Shown here: piece after piece, positions 11,356 to 23,396 of the stretch
Position numbering within the stretch: position 1 is the stretch's first letter
Layout: every line of letters starts with the position of its first letter
DNA from: Phocoena phocoena
Taxonomy: Eukaryota > Chordata > Mammalia > Artiodactyla > Phocoenidae
Assembly: GCF_963924675.1 (NCBI RefSeq)
Contig: NC_089223.1
Location: forward strand, 6,274,881 to 6,338,880
Reading direction: 5' to 3'
DNA length: 64,000 bases
Program-made: the position numbers and the translations under genes
The notes under the pieces: model-generated
What the model saw: only the letters and a program-made list of their open reading frames with translations
Database searches by the model: none
Told to the model about the DNA's origin: nothing

Positions 11356-11480
11356 TTGCTATTCTAAGCTAGTATTTTACATAAGTCATAAATTTGCCAG
11401 CTTCCAAGATTAAGTGTTTATAATTTGCTCTTCTAGTGTTTTATATGAATTATAGATTTGCAGACTTCCAAAATTCAAGT
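11356..11480. repeat. Imperfect tandem duplication, about 58 bp
   Basis: Copy 1 (11356-11415) and copy 2 (11425-11480) share the order ttgct-ttct, ctagt-ttttata, a-at-gatttgc, acttccaa, attaagt/attcaagt. Copies differ by substitutions and small indels, so the duplication is old. Confidence 0.65.
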
Positions 11481-12586
11481 AAGAAATACTTCAAAGTGAG
11501 CACCACTTTATCACTGTTTTAATTGGGAGACATGTGTTTGTATTTCACATCTTTTTACTCTAAGATTCAGTTCTTTACCTATATTGCTTGAACCATTATG
11601 AATGTCAAAGAAACAAACCTCAGTGATGAGTTATGAGAATATATAAAATGAAGCAATGCTTCTGCGACAGTAAAAAGGTTAATGATGATTTTTTTAACAA
11701 ATGAAATCAAATATTTATACTTTATATTTTATTGAAGGAATTCACTTATTAATAAGACCACAGAGCCCAAAGAAGATCTTCCTTTATGCTGTCACTGGCC
11801 ACCTTCTATCGCTTAATTACATAATCTTAACCTAGGGACCATTTACTAAGTTTTCTCTCCATTTCTCCTTTTAATATACTTCTTTCATCTACAAAATCTA
11901 ATTTGACATATCCAAAAATACAGGATTATTTTTCCAGCAATTGAAATGTTTTCCATGTAGTGGATCTATTATTTGAGGTAGAGCAAAATTTGTATGTCAC
12001 AATTCTATTTATATAAGTCTTCATATCAATCTAAGATATACTTTGATTTCTAATTTATTTAAAATCCCTAATAGGCCAAAAATATTAGTTTTATGAGATT
12101 TTTTTGAGGCAATAAATTGCCAAGGTTTACTCCAAGTTAAATTTGCTGTTACATAAAGAGATTTTCAACGCTTTCAAAACCATGTGTTACAGGAGAATCT
12201 CTTGTTTATCTCACTACGTACAGGGCCATAATGGAGCTAAGATTAAAAAAACAAAATTCTGAATATCCAGATCCAAGAGGATGATATTCTTCAACCTGAC
12301 AGTACAAAGTCATAATAATAACAAGTCACATTATGCTCTCAACACAGCACTCTACCTTTTAAACACATCCTACTGTCATTTCATTTGCCAAATTCCGATT
12401 GACATTAAGGAAGAGACTAAAGAAAGAATATTGTAATTAAAGAGCTTTTGTGCATTAAAAATAATACAATAGTTATCAAGAATAAGACTCTTGGGCACCT
12501 AAAAAGAAGTTATTACAACTTTCTCAAAGGCAAATGCCATTGATTTTTTTCTTCTTTATAACTGCAACGATTCTGTATTGCAATTC

Positions 12587-12732
12587 TTTTTTTTTTTTAA
12601 CATCTTTATTGGAGTATAATTGCTTTACATTGTTGCGTTAGTTTCTGCTGTATAACAAAGTGAATCAGCTATACGTATTCATATATCCCCATATCCCTTC
12701 CCTCCTGTGTCTCCCTCCCACCCTTGTCTTGG
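12587..12732 (-). mobile_element. L1 3' end, short 5'-truncated copy, minus strand
   Basis: A poly(T) run followed by catctttattggagtataat, tgctttacattgttgcgtta, gtttctgctgtataacaaag and tgaatcagctatacgtattc. The reverse complement equals the 3' UTR ends of the young L1 copies at 18.8 kb and 44.8 kb. It is truncated to about 145 bp. No convincing TSD was found. Confidence 0.85.
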
Positions 12733-13469
12733 TGCATGAAAATCATTTCTATTATGAAGGATAATTATGATTATGCATTCCTCACCACTTTTCTGGGTAA
12801 GAGTGAGATGAGAGGATAAAATGGGAACAAGGTAAATATTGAACTGTGAAAAAAAATCTTGCCAAACATCCTTGTTCTACAAGTTATAGAAAAATTATTG
12901 TATGGGAATGAGTTATTGTATTTTTACAAGGAATTGATGACTTTAGTTAATAAATATAACTAAAAAGAAGGATAAAACAATTAAGAATAAATGATATGCC
13001 TTCTGGAAATACAATCTTCCAAAATAATGTTTGGCTGGTTCATTTTAAATCTTGGGATTTATAATATTATTAAAGGCTGAACACCCCTAGCCCTAAAGGA
13101 TGAAAATTTACTTTTCTTTTTCTAAATATGCTTCAGGTTTTCAAGTGTTGGTTAGGTTTGACACACCAAGGCACACTTTTATTTCCTGTAGCTAAGATCA
13201 CTATATAATTTTTATGAATACTGGCTAAAAATATACATTTGCCATGGAGGTGTATCATGGACCTTACCAAACAATTATCACTTGAAAAACATGCTGTACT
13301 ATGATTTTTCTGAACTAAACTTTTGTTTCAAGACATGAAGCCATTTTTTAACGAATATATAGATGGCCAACAATAATCTTAGATTCTTAATGAATATAAT
13401 ACATTTCACATTTAGTCATGAAAAGTTCAACATGCTTTACCACTGTAAATACCAGTTATTAAGATTGAT
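12733..13469. other. Unannotated sequence
   Basis: AT-rich single-copy sequence with no recognised element or gene. Confidence 0.4.
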
Positions 13470-13620
13470 GCTCATTCAGTGTTAACTGCGTATTGAATAT
13501 TATCTCACTGAACTCTTTCATCTACCCAGTCTACAGATTAAGAACCCAAGTGTTTGGATTAGCAACCACATAGCTAAAAAGAGGCAGAGTTGATATTCAA
13601 GTGCAGAAGAATTTATACTC
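13470..13620 (-). mobile_element. MIR SINE fragment, minus strand
   Basis: Antisense MIR blocks: attatctcactgaactcttt, acagattaagaacccaag, accacatagctaaaaagagg, agagttgatattcaagtgca. The left end is diffuse. Confidence 0.6.
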
Positions 13621-14391
13621 TGTTTTTAATCAGTAAACCACACAGCATTTTTTTTTTAAGGAACTGACAGATGTTAACTGAAAGTACTAATTAAAAATGT
13701 CAATTATCATCAAGAACTCAAAATAATCTCTGTTAGTGATTTGCCATCATGGATGTGGACTGAAATCACTGATATAATTTTGGGAAGATGGATGGTGGCT
13801 TGAGAAGAGGCAGAAGTATCTGTGAAGTGAATGAAAGGAAATATTAAAACAATAATCACAAAAGGGAAGTTATTAAAATCATAATGGTATGAAAATTAAC
13901 TTTAAAAACTTCTTTAGAAGGTTTTGTTTTAATGAAGCACCAATCACAATGTGTGGAGCATAGTATTATATAATAAATAATTATTTAATGAACGAAAGAG
14001 AAATGTAATATGTCTTAGCAACCGCAGATGTCCAGTGAGACCAGTGCTGCCACACGACTGTGCCTCAGAAAAGAAGCACAGTTAATTCAGCCAGCTGGAT
14101 TTGGATGTTTTGGACACTTACTGATCTTTAATCTATTTTGCTAAAGATTTAAGAATGCTGGAAATGAATCAATAACTGCAAAAGTAGCACATTTCTCTGA
14201 TTAAATATTTTCCTCTTTCTCTACTACTGCTGGCTAGGACTATTCTCTATTATGTGCAAAAATATATTTCATAAATATTTCAGAGCGATGTTGTGTAAGT
14301 CAATTACCATAATCAGACTCTTAAGAAAAAAGTTTGTAGTCTTCTTGTAAAGTAGCTATAATTGTTATGAGTGAGAACGTAAAGAGATAGC
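13621..14391. other. Unannotated sequence
   Basis: Single-copy AT-rich DNA; nothing recognised. Confidence 0.4.
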
Positions 14392-14586
14392 AATACAGCC
14401 AGGCATCAGGGTGATGGTGGGATAGGGAGGGTGGGAGAGAGACGCAAGAGGAGGGAGATATGGGAATATATGTATATGTATAGCTGATTCACTTTGTTAT
14501 ACAGCAGAAACTAACACACCATTGTAAAGCAATTATACTCCAGTAAAGATGTTAAAAAAAAATAAGAAAAGAAATACAGACAGGCA
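14392..14586 (+). mobile_element. L1 3' end, short copy with TSD
   Basis: A 5'-truncated L1 of about 165 bp, containing only the last part of the 3' UTR: ggtgggatagggagggtggg, ctgattcactttgttataca, gcagaaactaacacaccatt, ccagtaaagatgttaaaaaa. The TSD is aatacagccaggca (14392-14405) and aatacagacaggca (14573-14586), 13/14 identical. It belongs to the same young family as the 16.9-kb and 37.8-kb elements. Confidence 0.92.
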
Positions 14587-16913
14587 AACTGTATATGAAG
14601 AATCAGTGAGAAAAGTAAAATAGATTATGGAGTGAAGGGAGTTACGTAGACTCTCGTGATGCCCATCAATTAGGTCAGTTAGGTTGTACCCATGGATTAA
14701 AGTCAGGGAAACACAAAGAATCAATTAAAATTATACAAGATGGACATTCTCTACTCACAATTTACTCCTAAGCCAATACTATCTTCATCCCAAGTTCCCA
14801 GCTATGTGCACACCAGTCTTGGATAAAATAATTGTTTGATTTAGCATAAATCCAAGGGATTTTAGACAAAATGACTCTGTAGTGTCATCAAGGAACAAAC
14901 CCTCATTGCAGTCCATAACTAAGAGTTTTCTCAGACCCTCCAAGCTAACAGACACAAAACCCAGCTAGGATCTTGGAAAAATGGAAGCGTTTGTTTGGCC
15001 CTCATCACTCCAGTAATTCCAGAGTTGTTATTACACTTGAAGGAGAGGATGCTGACCCAGGAATACAGAAGAAAGTTAGAGGTGTCGAATTGCGACATGA
15101 CCTAAAAGGAGTCTTCTAACACATGAAGGGATTTAGAGACAGAGAAAAGCACTTCCCCTCCCTAGAACCATACATCAGGAATCAGAAGCAGGGATAATTA
15201 GATGTCAGAAAACATAACCAACTTGGTTAACAATGCATTTGTGTGTTTCTCCCAATGTGGTTAGTCTTTAAGATAGATACTTTCAGAATGTGTTACTTAT
15301 AGACTAATCACAAATATGTAAGTATTACTCTACTTCAAAATAAGGGAATAGATTAATTGGCTTTCAAAGGTTCCTATGAATAAAGCTTGATAATTCTATA
15401 TGTTAAAAAGTTAAAATATAATTAATTTCAGTGATTTAATATTTTCCTTATTAAGATTATTATATATTCATAAATGTTTAAAATTAAAAAGTATTTATAA
15501 TCTGGAGTTATAAAGGTTCAGAGGGCATCTATTTAAAGTCTGCAAATCTAAAAGACAACTTGATAAGATAATCATGAAAGTGGAGAGACAGGATTTTTGG
15601 AAAAAAGTATGTTTTACACAATAGAGATTCCTTTATTTTAAATTACATCTAAGAAGAGATATATGCTGATATGGAAACAGAATCAACTTATAAATGTATG
15701 GAAATTTCTTTTTCTAGAGTCAACATCAAAGATACAGTTTTAAGCTGCATGAAAACACACGTCTGACCTAGAACGACCTTGACAGTGCTCCTAGGATTAT
15801 ATTCCTTACAGCCAATTAAATTCTCTTAACTATAAAAGCTATTGTCCAAGGCAATAGTGCCACTTTCTTGTAAAAAACGGATAACATTCAGTTCACAATG
15901 TTTTGTTTTCTTTCTCTTCTTGAGGAAGAACCAAATAAATATGAAAATATCACATTAATATTGTCCGTGCGACTAAATATTAGATAACAAATTTCTGGGT
16001 ATGCATCTTCAACAATCTTCAAGAATTTTAGCAATCAAACATAAATTAGATTTTATCTTCATACTTATATTCATGAAAGAAGGACACATGCTAATTAGAT
16101 AAAATTTCTGCTGAAATTTTTAAAAGATGTATTTCTGTACAGAAATAATAAAAGACTGGTAATTCATACGGAAGCCGAACATTTACTGGTAAGAAATATT
16201 CTACAAGTCAACTGATAACGAGCACAGCATGTTATCACACAACACGCTAAAGTGGAAACACAAGGAGGAAACTGAGAATAAAGCACAAAAATCACTAAAA
16301 ATAATATAAATGAAATCAATGAAATATTTTTGTCATGCAATTTGGTATGAAAATAATTTCAACAAAAATTCCAATACAGCTGAGAATTACTGAAACAAAG
16401 GCTCTCATGTGGCATTGATGTAAGCATAAATGGAGTCATACTTTGTGGAAGGAATTTTCTCACTATATAGAAAAGGCTCAGAAATGTTCATATCAAATGA
16501 CTGAGTCATTCTACTTCCGTGAATTTATTCAAAAGAAATCTAAAATAGAGATTTCTACAAATGACTTTTGTCATTCTGTTTATAAGCATTAAATTTTGAA
16601 AATCCATGAGAGAGTATATCTAAGACATTATAGTAGGCATCCATTAAAATTGATGTTTGTAGAATTCTGGTTGAAAATATAATCCGTTATCTTTTGAATC
16701 ACTTTCTCCAGCTTCATAATAACATACTTATGAAAATATTAAAAAGGCAAAGACTCATTACACAGAAAATACATGATAACAACCAATATAGTGGCCAAAT
16801 CCGGGTGAAATTAACTAACTCGAAGATTGAGAAAATGGGATAGAGAAGGAGTGGCTGATCATTACTAGGAACCAACAAAACAGGGCAGAAACCAAGGTGG
16901 CAAAAAACGAATC
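14587..16913. other. Unannotated single-copy AT-rich sequence
   Basis: About 2.3 kb without a recognised repeat or a credible open frame. Long AT-rich stretches lie around 15400-15500. Confidence 0.45.
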
Positions 16914-18856
16914 AGAAAGTATATAAGGTTCACCATTTACCATTGCAACAAAAAGGACAAAATACCTCGGAATAAACCTACCTAAGGAGACTAAAAACCT
17001 GTATGCAGAAAACTATAAGACACTGATGAAAGAAATCAAAGATGACATAAACAGATGGAGAGATATACCATGTTCTTGGATTGGAAGAATCAACATTGTG
17101 AAAATGACTCTACTACCCAGAGCAATCTATAGATTCAATGCAATCCCTATCAAACTACCAATGGCATTTTTCACAGAACTAGAACAAAAAATTTTACAAC
17201 TTGTATGAAAACACAAAAGACCCCAAATAGCCAAAGCAATCTTGAGAAGGAAAAACGGAGCTGGAGGAATCAGGCTCTCTGACTTCAGACTATACTACAA
17301 AGCTACAGTAATCAAGATAGCATGGTACTGGCACAAAAATACAAATCTACATCAATGGAATAGGACAGAAAGCCCAGAAATAAACCTATGCACATATGGT
17401 CACTTATCTTTGACAAAGGAGGCAAGAATATACAATGGAGAAAAGACAGCCTCTTCAGTAAGTGGTGCTGGGAAAACTGGACAGCTACATGTAAAAGAAT
17501 GAAATTAGAACACTCCATAACACCACACACAAAAATAAACTCAAAATGGATTAAAGACCTAAATGTAAGACCAGGCACTATCAAACTCTTAGAGGAAAAT
17601 ATAGGCAGAACACTCTATGACATAAATCACAGCAAGATCCTTTTTGACCCACCTCCTAGAGAAATGGAAATAAAAACAAAAATAAACAAATGGGATCTAA
17701 TGAAACTCAAAAGCTTTTGCACAGCAAAGGAAACCATAAACAAGACGGAAAGTCAACTCTCAGAATGGGAGAATATATTTGCAAATGAAGCAACTGACAA
17801 AGGATTAATCTCCAAAATATACAAACAGCTCAATATCAAAAAAAACAAACAACCCAATCCAAAAACGGACAAAAGACTTATATAGAAAAATCTCCAAAGA
17901 AGATATACAGATTGCCAACAAATACAGGAAAGGATGCTCAACATCACTAATCATCAGAGAAATGCAAATCAAAACTACAATGAGGTATCACCTCACACCG
18001 GTCAGAATGGCCATCATCAAAAAATCTAGAAACAATAAACACTGGAGAGGGTGTGGAGAAAAGGGAACCCTCTTGCACTGTTGGTGGGAATGTAAATTGA
18101 TACAGCCACTATGGAGAACAGTATGGAGGTTCCTTAAAAAACTAAAAATAGAACTACCATACGACCCAGCAATCCCACTACTGGGTATATACCCTGAGAA
18201 AACCATAATTCAAAAAGAGCCATGTACCAAAATGTTCATTGCAGCTCTATTTACAATAGCCAGGACATGAAAGCAACCTAAGTGTCCATCGACAGATGAA
18301 TGGATAAAGAAGATGTGGCACATATATACAATGGAATATTACTCAGCCATAAAAAGACATGAAATTGAGTTACTTGTAGTGAGGTGGATGGACCTAGAGT
18401 CTGTCATACAGAGTGAAGTAAGTCAGAAAGAGAAAAACAAATACCGTATGCTAACACATATAAATGGAATCTAAAAAAAAAAAATGGTTCTGATGAACCT
18501 AGGGGCAGGAAAGGAATAAAGACGCAGATGTAGAGAATGGACTTGAGGACATGGGGAGGGGGAAGGGTAAGCTGGGACGAAGTAAGAGAGTAGCATTGAC
18601 ATATATACACTACTAAATGTACAACAGATAGCTAGTGGGAAGCAGCCGCATAGCACAAGGAGATCAGCTCGGTGCTTTGTGACCACCTAGAGGGGTGGGG
18701 TAGGGAGGGTAGGAGGGAGGGAGACACAAGAGGGAGGGGATATGGGGATATATGAATACGTATAGCTGATTCACTGTTATACAGCAGAAACTAACACAAC
18801 ACTGTAAAGCAATTATACTCCAGTAAAGATGTAAAAAAGAAAGTGTATAAAGTTCA
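16914..18856 (+). mobile_element. Young L1, 5'-truncated, 1.9 kb, with TSD
   Basis: The insertion (16933-18837) begins inside ORF2, downstream of the reverse-transcriptase catalytic motif, at the accatttaccattgca block. It carries the C-terminal third of ORF2, the 3' UTR and a short A-rich tail. The TSD is agaaagtatataaggttca (16914-16932) and agaaagtgtataaagttca (18838-18856), 17/19. ORF2 is broken: the frame open from 17026 stops with TGA at 17206-17208, where the 42.9-kb copy has a TGG tryptophan codon, and further frameshifts split 17388-17885 from 17962-18270. The Cys/His-containing C-terminal segment ([20 protein letters not shown]) is visible at about 18040-18100. Minus-strand open frames here are shadows. 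Confidence 0.95.
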
Positions 18857-19830
18857 GAGAAAGCTGGTGGGGGAGGGAGTTGGCCGTCATTTGAACACAA
18901 TGAGTAAAACATCAAAGCAAAGGGCAGAAGAAGATCCTGAAGAAAGGTGAAGACCATTCTCTCTGGAAACCCCACTTGATGGACTGGTCAAGACCCTGGC
19001 TGTGGTCCAAAGAAATCACCCCATTTCAGAACAACAGAGCAACCTTAAAAATGCCTGCAGAACACAGGAGCTGGGCTAGGCTCTGCACTCATGCTCCAAC
19101 TCTAGGAGATAATGTAACTGGTATCCAAATGGAAAGAAATCAGGTCACTCCAAATAGTCTGGTAACCACTACCGGCATTTGATAGAATGGGACATTTGAA
19201 CACATCTCTCTCAGGCACTGATAGATCCTGTCGATTAAAAATAAATAAATAAGAAATAAAAGATATAGATTATTTTATGGTATCTATTTGATTTAAAAAT
19301 TATACATCAGGTACTGTATTCTATAACAGAAATATACATATTTTAAAATGTTGAAATATTTTCTAACACAAAAGCCTTCAAGCAGTCATTCAGAAAATTT
19401 CAATAAATTCCAAAAAAAACTTAAAATGTCATATTCTAAGAAAATAGTTTAACAAAAATATCTATTAATAATGAAGTTTGGATAGGCACTCAGAAAAGCA
19501 CAATCACTTGAAAATTTAAGATATATAACTCATGGTCTAAATAGTAAATGCAAACTATAAAGTAAGTACTACTAACAATCATTGTCAATAATTATCAGTA
19601 TAAAGTAATGTGTGACAGAAAAGGGCTAGCAACTAGAGATTGAAAAATAAACAAGAGATGGACTGTCTACAAATATTTTACAGTCAAATTGGGCATGCTG
19701 TTTAAAAGACAATATAGTGTTACAGATATAGTGTGGATAGTATGTGACACACAAACATCATCTAACTAATTCTTGGAAACCTGTAGAAGTAAATGATATC
19801 TAAGCAGAGTCATGAAGTGCTAACAAAGTG

Positions 19831-19831
<1 letters not shown>
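18857..19831. other. Unannotated sequence
   Basis: Single-copy; moderately GC near 18900-19150, then AT-rich. A 68-codon frame at 18976-19182 shows no recognisable protein. Confidence 0.4.

Positions 19832-19875
<44 letters not shown>
19832..19875. repeat. (GT)n microsatellite, about 21 units
   Basis: Uninterrupted GT dinucleotides following ggg. Long enough to be polymorphic and to adopt Z-DNA. Confidence 0.95.
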
Positions 19876-19876
<1 letters not shown>

Positions 19877-19929
19877 GATCTCAAAAATCAGGTGGAAACG
19901 TTTTAAATGAACCAAAATGTGAATTTTTG

Positions 19930-21290
19930 TCCTCTTTTTCCACTCACCCAAGAGTGAAATGGGTTAGAGTGTAGCTATGTTGGCAGGGGTAGAAGCTATA
20001 CATAGCTTAACAACATGGTCTTTCCTCTTTGAGGCTTGTCTGGCTACCACGGCTGGGCGCCTAACTTGCCCGCAGCAAAGACCAGTAATAAGTCCTCAAT
20101 TTTGCACCAGCAAGCCACTTGGCAGTAGGTTAATTACACTGAATCTCTTTCCATCGTGATACGGATAGGGAGTTGTTCTCACTGGAATAGACACTTGTTC
20201 TGAATATGCATTTTGTCTTCCCTGACCAAAATGACACCTGCGAACTTATCAGGTCTGAATACCATTGTGGATCCCATGCAACGCTGGTTTGGACCAAAGA
20301 ACGACAAAAGGTTTATGTCAGGGAATTCACTTTTCTCATGATGTACCCTGTTACTCAGTGGCCGCTCAGCTGACAGGATAGTAGAGTATGCTGTTGAAGG
20401 CTCAGTTCAAGAAATTTGTGAAGCTGGAGGGTAGTTAATAGGATGTGTTATATAAAGTAAACACGGTTAAATGCTCTAGCCTAGAGCTAGAATACTTGGG
20501 TCCAGAAATCAAGGATTCAGTGGAAGTGATTCCTCTATTAGACCTAATAACCTACTTGCAGAATTTTTACTTCTATTACTCAAAACTTTTGCCTTTGATG
20601 GTTCAGAGTTCTTGGTTCCTGAGGATGTAATGCTTTCCCCAAAGGATAAAATACTGTTTTAATTTAGTTGGACATTGAAACTGCCACCAGTTCACTACTG
20701 AATTCTTTTCCCGTTGAGCTAATTGGTAAAGAAGAAAGTAGCTTTACTGGTTAGGTTGACTGATCTCAATTAACAGAAGGAAATTGGTTTACTGATATAT
20801 ACTAGGACAGGAAGGATTATGTCTGGAGCCCAGGGGATTCTCTGGAGCTTCTCTTATCATTCCATATTCAATGGTGAGTGTTAATGGAAAACTGCAACAG
20901 TTCTATAAATTCTTGATCACAGAGCTTAAAGCCTTCTGGAAATAAAGGCTTGGGTCATTTCTCTGGAGAAGAACCTTTACAAACTAGGGTTCTGGCTAAT
21001 AACCGGGGAAGATGAAGTTCATGGTGAATAAGGAAGTTATAGAAATGAGAACATTAGCGGTAAATTTATATAGTTTCTTCCTTATTTATTTGAATATATT
21101 AATTTACTTTTCCCCCCTTTTTCCTCTAATATTTTATACTTTAAAATGTTTTTGAAGTTAAAATAGATCCAATGGGAGTATTACTAAACCACAAGAGGAA
21201 TAACTATCCCCAGAGATAGACTTGAGGACTGATTAACATTGTTTCTTCCTTTTGGGGAAGAGGGTAAAAGCCTTTCATTTGTATGACAGT
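19930..21290 (+). pseudogene. ERVL provirus remnant: integrase and dUTPase-like pol region
   Basis: Decayed internal region of an ancient class III (ERVL) retrovirus. Around 19977-20159 the conceptual peptide EAIHSLTTWSFLFEACLATT fits the N-terminal zinc-binding part of an ERVL integrase with key cysteines lost. At 20145-20230 the tctctttccatcgtgata, ggagttgttctcactggaat and agacacttgttctgaatatg blocks match the start of the integrase core. At 20600-21000 the order (ggatgtaatgctttcccc, gacattgaaactgccaccag, ggaaattggtttactgatat, ggaaggattatgtctgg, gttaatggaaaactgcaaca, aggcttgggtcatttctct) fits the dUTPase-like domain that ERVL carries downstream of integrase. A short AT-rich spacer follows before the LTR. 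Stops and frameshifts break all frames and nothing is expressed as protein. Confidence 0.7.
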
Positions 21291-21945
21291 GGCTTTATCA
21301 CATCAGGTAAAAACATGAAAGTGTCGTTATTGTTGCTTGGAAATTATATACGCATAGAAGGCTAAGCACAGACACCAAGAAACCTTTCATCCCTTTGCTC
21401 TCAACCTCCATTCCTACCTCCTATGCTCTGTTATATTATAAGGCCTCTGTGACACCACAAAAGGCACTTCTAAGATTTTCTTGGTTAAGTTTCCAATAGG
21501 AGGCACATATTAAAGTTTAGAAGGCAGAAGAAAGAGAAAATGTGACTCTCTTCACTTCAAGTTTCTGGAGGCATCTCCAGCAGGACAGCGCAGGAAAAGT
21601 TTCAGCACTGGAGGAGAGAACAGTGGCAGTGAGGGATCCAGGCAGCTGCTTTAGACTAGAATAAGCTCGGGGCATCTGGAATCCAACAACAGAAGCCTTC
21701 TCAGCATGGCACCCTTAGTGTATGGGAAAGTGTTTGCATCTACAGCCCAGAAAAGGGAAACCAGTTACTAAATCTTGAGTTGCTTTATCTTTTCTTCTTT
21801 TTGCCCCATACCTTTGTCTTATCTCTTTTGTTCCTCCAGTTCTTCCAACACTGTTATAAAAAATACAGTATTAATTTAATATTTCTCTGTTTGAAGCAAC
21901 TACACCAGATTTTGTTATCTAACTGACATGTGCCCCAATTCACCC
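21291..21945 (+). mobile_element. 3' LTR of the ERVL remnant (MLT2-like)
   Basis: The segment following the ERVL internal region has an LTR-like layout: aaggcctctgtgacaccaca, ttttcttggttaagtttcca, ggaggcatctccagcagg, gcatctggaatccaacaa, accagttactaaatcttgag, tgctttatcttttcttcttt, 'ttataaaaaatacagtattaa...tctctgtttgaa'. Its position and orientation agree with a 3' LTR of the same provirus. The 5' LTR is not visible. Borders are uncertain. Confidence 0.5.
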
Positions 21946-23079
21946 TTCTAGGGTTCAGTCCAAATGAGGGAGGGACAGACCTGATTGACAGGGATACTTA
22001 AGATCTAGAGGTTACTTTCAAATCACCATTTTGGATTTCTTATGTCTGCTGTTCAGGACATGCATGTAAGAGGAAGGGTAGCCCAGAATGCCAAAAAGGG
22101 CAGAACTGTGGTGAGGCAAAGGAAAGAAAATAATCTGTACTTCTAAGCCTCTCTCATTTCTAAGCCACTCCCACATGGCAGACTGCTGGCATTAAAATCA
22201 GTGTACACACCTTTAGGTCAGCCATGTGGCAGGGGAGAATGATGCTGTGGCAGCATACAGGTATGGACCAACTGAACTAAGGCTTCAAAGGGGGAAAGAA
22301 TAAAGGGTTACGCAATTCAACCCAGTCCAACGTGCAGCCAACTTGGCCCAAGAAGGAGTCACGGGCTCTAACAAAGTCCAGAGAGCACAGAGTAAGACTG
22401 GCAGCCAGTGATGCCAGTAATCACATTTTAGTCATCATGAATGTGGTACCACAGGGTATATATGCCCTCCTTTTTTAAAACCAATTCTCAGCTGAAAGGG
22501 CAAGGGTGTGCAAATAAGAGACCATGTACAAGTAGTCCCAAAGACAGACAATTACCTAATATGATTTTGATATAAAAGCCTGCCAAGGATTACACAAAAC
22601 ATAAAGCTACTGTAAAATTATAAATGCAGATATTAAAAGCAAACCTTATGCCAATTGAATTCAGAGCCATGACTAAGGGCTATTTACTGCTAGATTGAAA
22701 AAAAACACTATTAAGCTGTTTAGAAACTTATCAATAAAATGTAACTTTGATTCAAAAGACAAAAAGGATTATGACCATCTTGCTGCTAGAAGCCATTTAA
22801 TAGTATTCAGAACACATTTCTGAGAAACATTCAGAGTTCAACAGAAATATAAGAATACATTTTACATTGTGAAGTATATCTCTATCATAACAACACCCCT
22901 ACCCCAAGAAATTTTAATACTAAACAACCAAAAGCAATCCTATTTAAGTCTGAATATAGTTAAAAGATACCCATAACATCACTAACACTCTACAATGGTC
23001 TAAAAGCTTTAGTTGATGCAACAAAACACTAACCAGAAATAATACATTTAGGAGCTGGAAAGGAGAAAATAAGTTATGA
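21946..23079. other. Unannotated sequence
   Basis: Single-copy sequence, moderately GC around 22200-22450. No recognised element. The word order here does not match a family I can name. Confidence 0.4.
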
Positions 23080-23335
23080 GAGGCCTCATGGCATAGAAAT
23101 TAAGAGCTCAGACTTCAAAGGCAGATGACCTGTGTTATACTCCAGAGTCTTGTCCTCACTAGCTGCCACTCAAAGAACTTTGTGACCTTGAGATAATCAC
23201 TTGACCTCTGTACTTCAGTTTACTCATCTGTAAAATAAGGCTAGTAACAGCACATATCAAAAAGAGTTATTGTAAAGATAAATGAGTTAATATAGATGAA
23301 GTACTTTTGAAAATGTGGTAACTGTTTGCTATTAC
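23080..23335 (+). mobile_element. MIR SINE, plus strand
   Basis: Nearly complete MIR: cctcatggcatagaaattaa, gagctcagacttcaaagg, ctcactagctgccactc, tttgtgaccttgagataatc, acttgacctctgtacttcag, tttactcatctgtaaaataa, aaatgagttaatatagatga. The tRNA-like head is recognisable. Confidence 0.85.
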
Positions 23336-23340
23336 AAACA

Positions 23341-23396
23341 GTTCATATATATATGAACTCATTCATATGTATATATGAATTCATATATATATGAAT
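23341..23396. repeat. Cluster of AT-rich perfect palindromes
   Basis: Two perfect 18-bp palindromes, gttcatatatatatgaac (23341-23358) and attcatatatatatgaat (23379-23396), flank an imperfect one (23361-23380). Probably grown from a TA microsatellite; can extrude cruciforms. Confidence 0.85.

Larger units (their letters stand above)
10976..12586. other. Unannotated AT-rich sequence with local duplications
   Basis: No mobile element recognised. It contains a 22-bp exact direct repeat (11173-11194 and 11250-11271) and an imperfect pair of about 58 bp (11356-11415 and 11425-11480). No open frame of note. Confidence 0.45.

Noticed and set aside
17312..18206. Minus-strand frames rich in Phe/Leu/Ser
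   Set aside because: Antisense of L1 ORF2; the same shadow peptides appear opposite other L1 copies.
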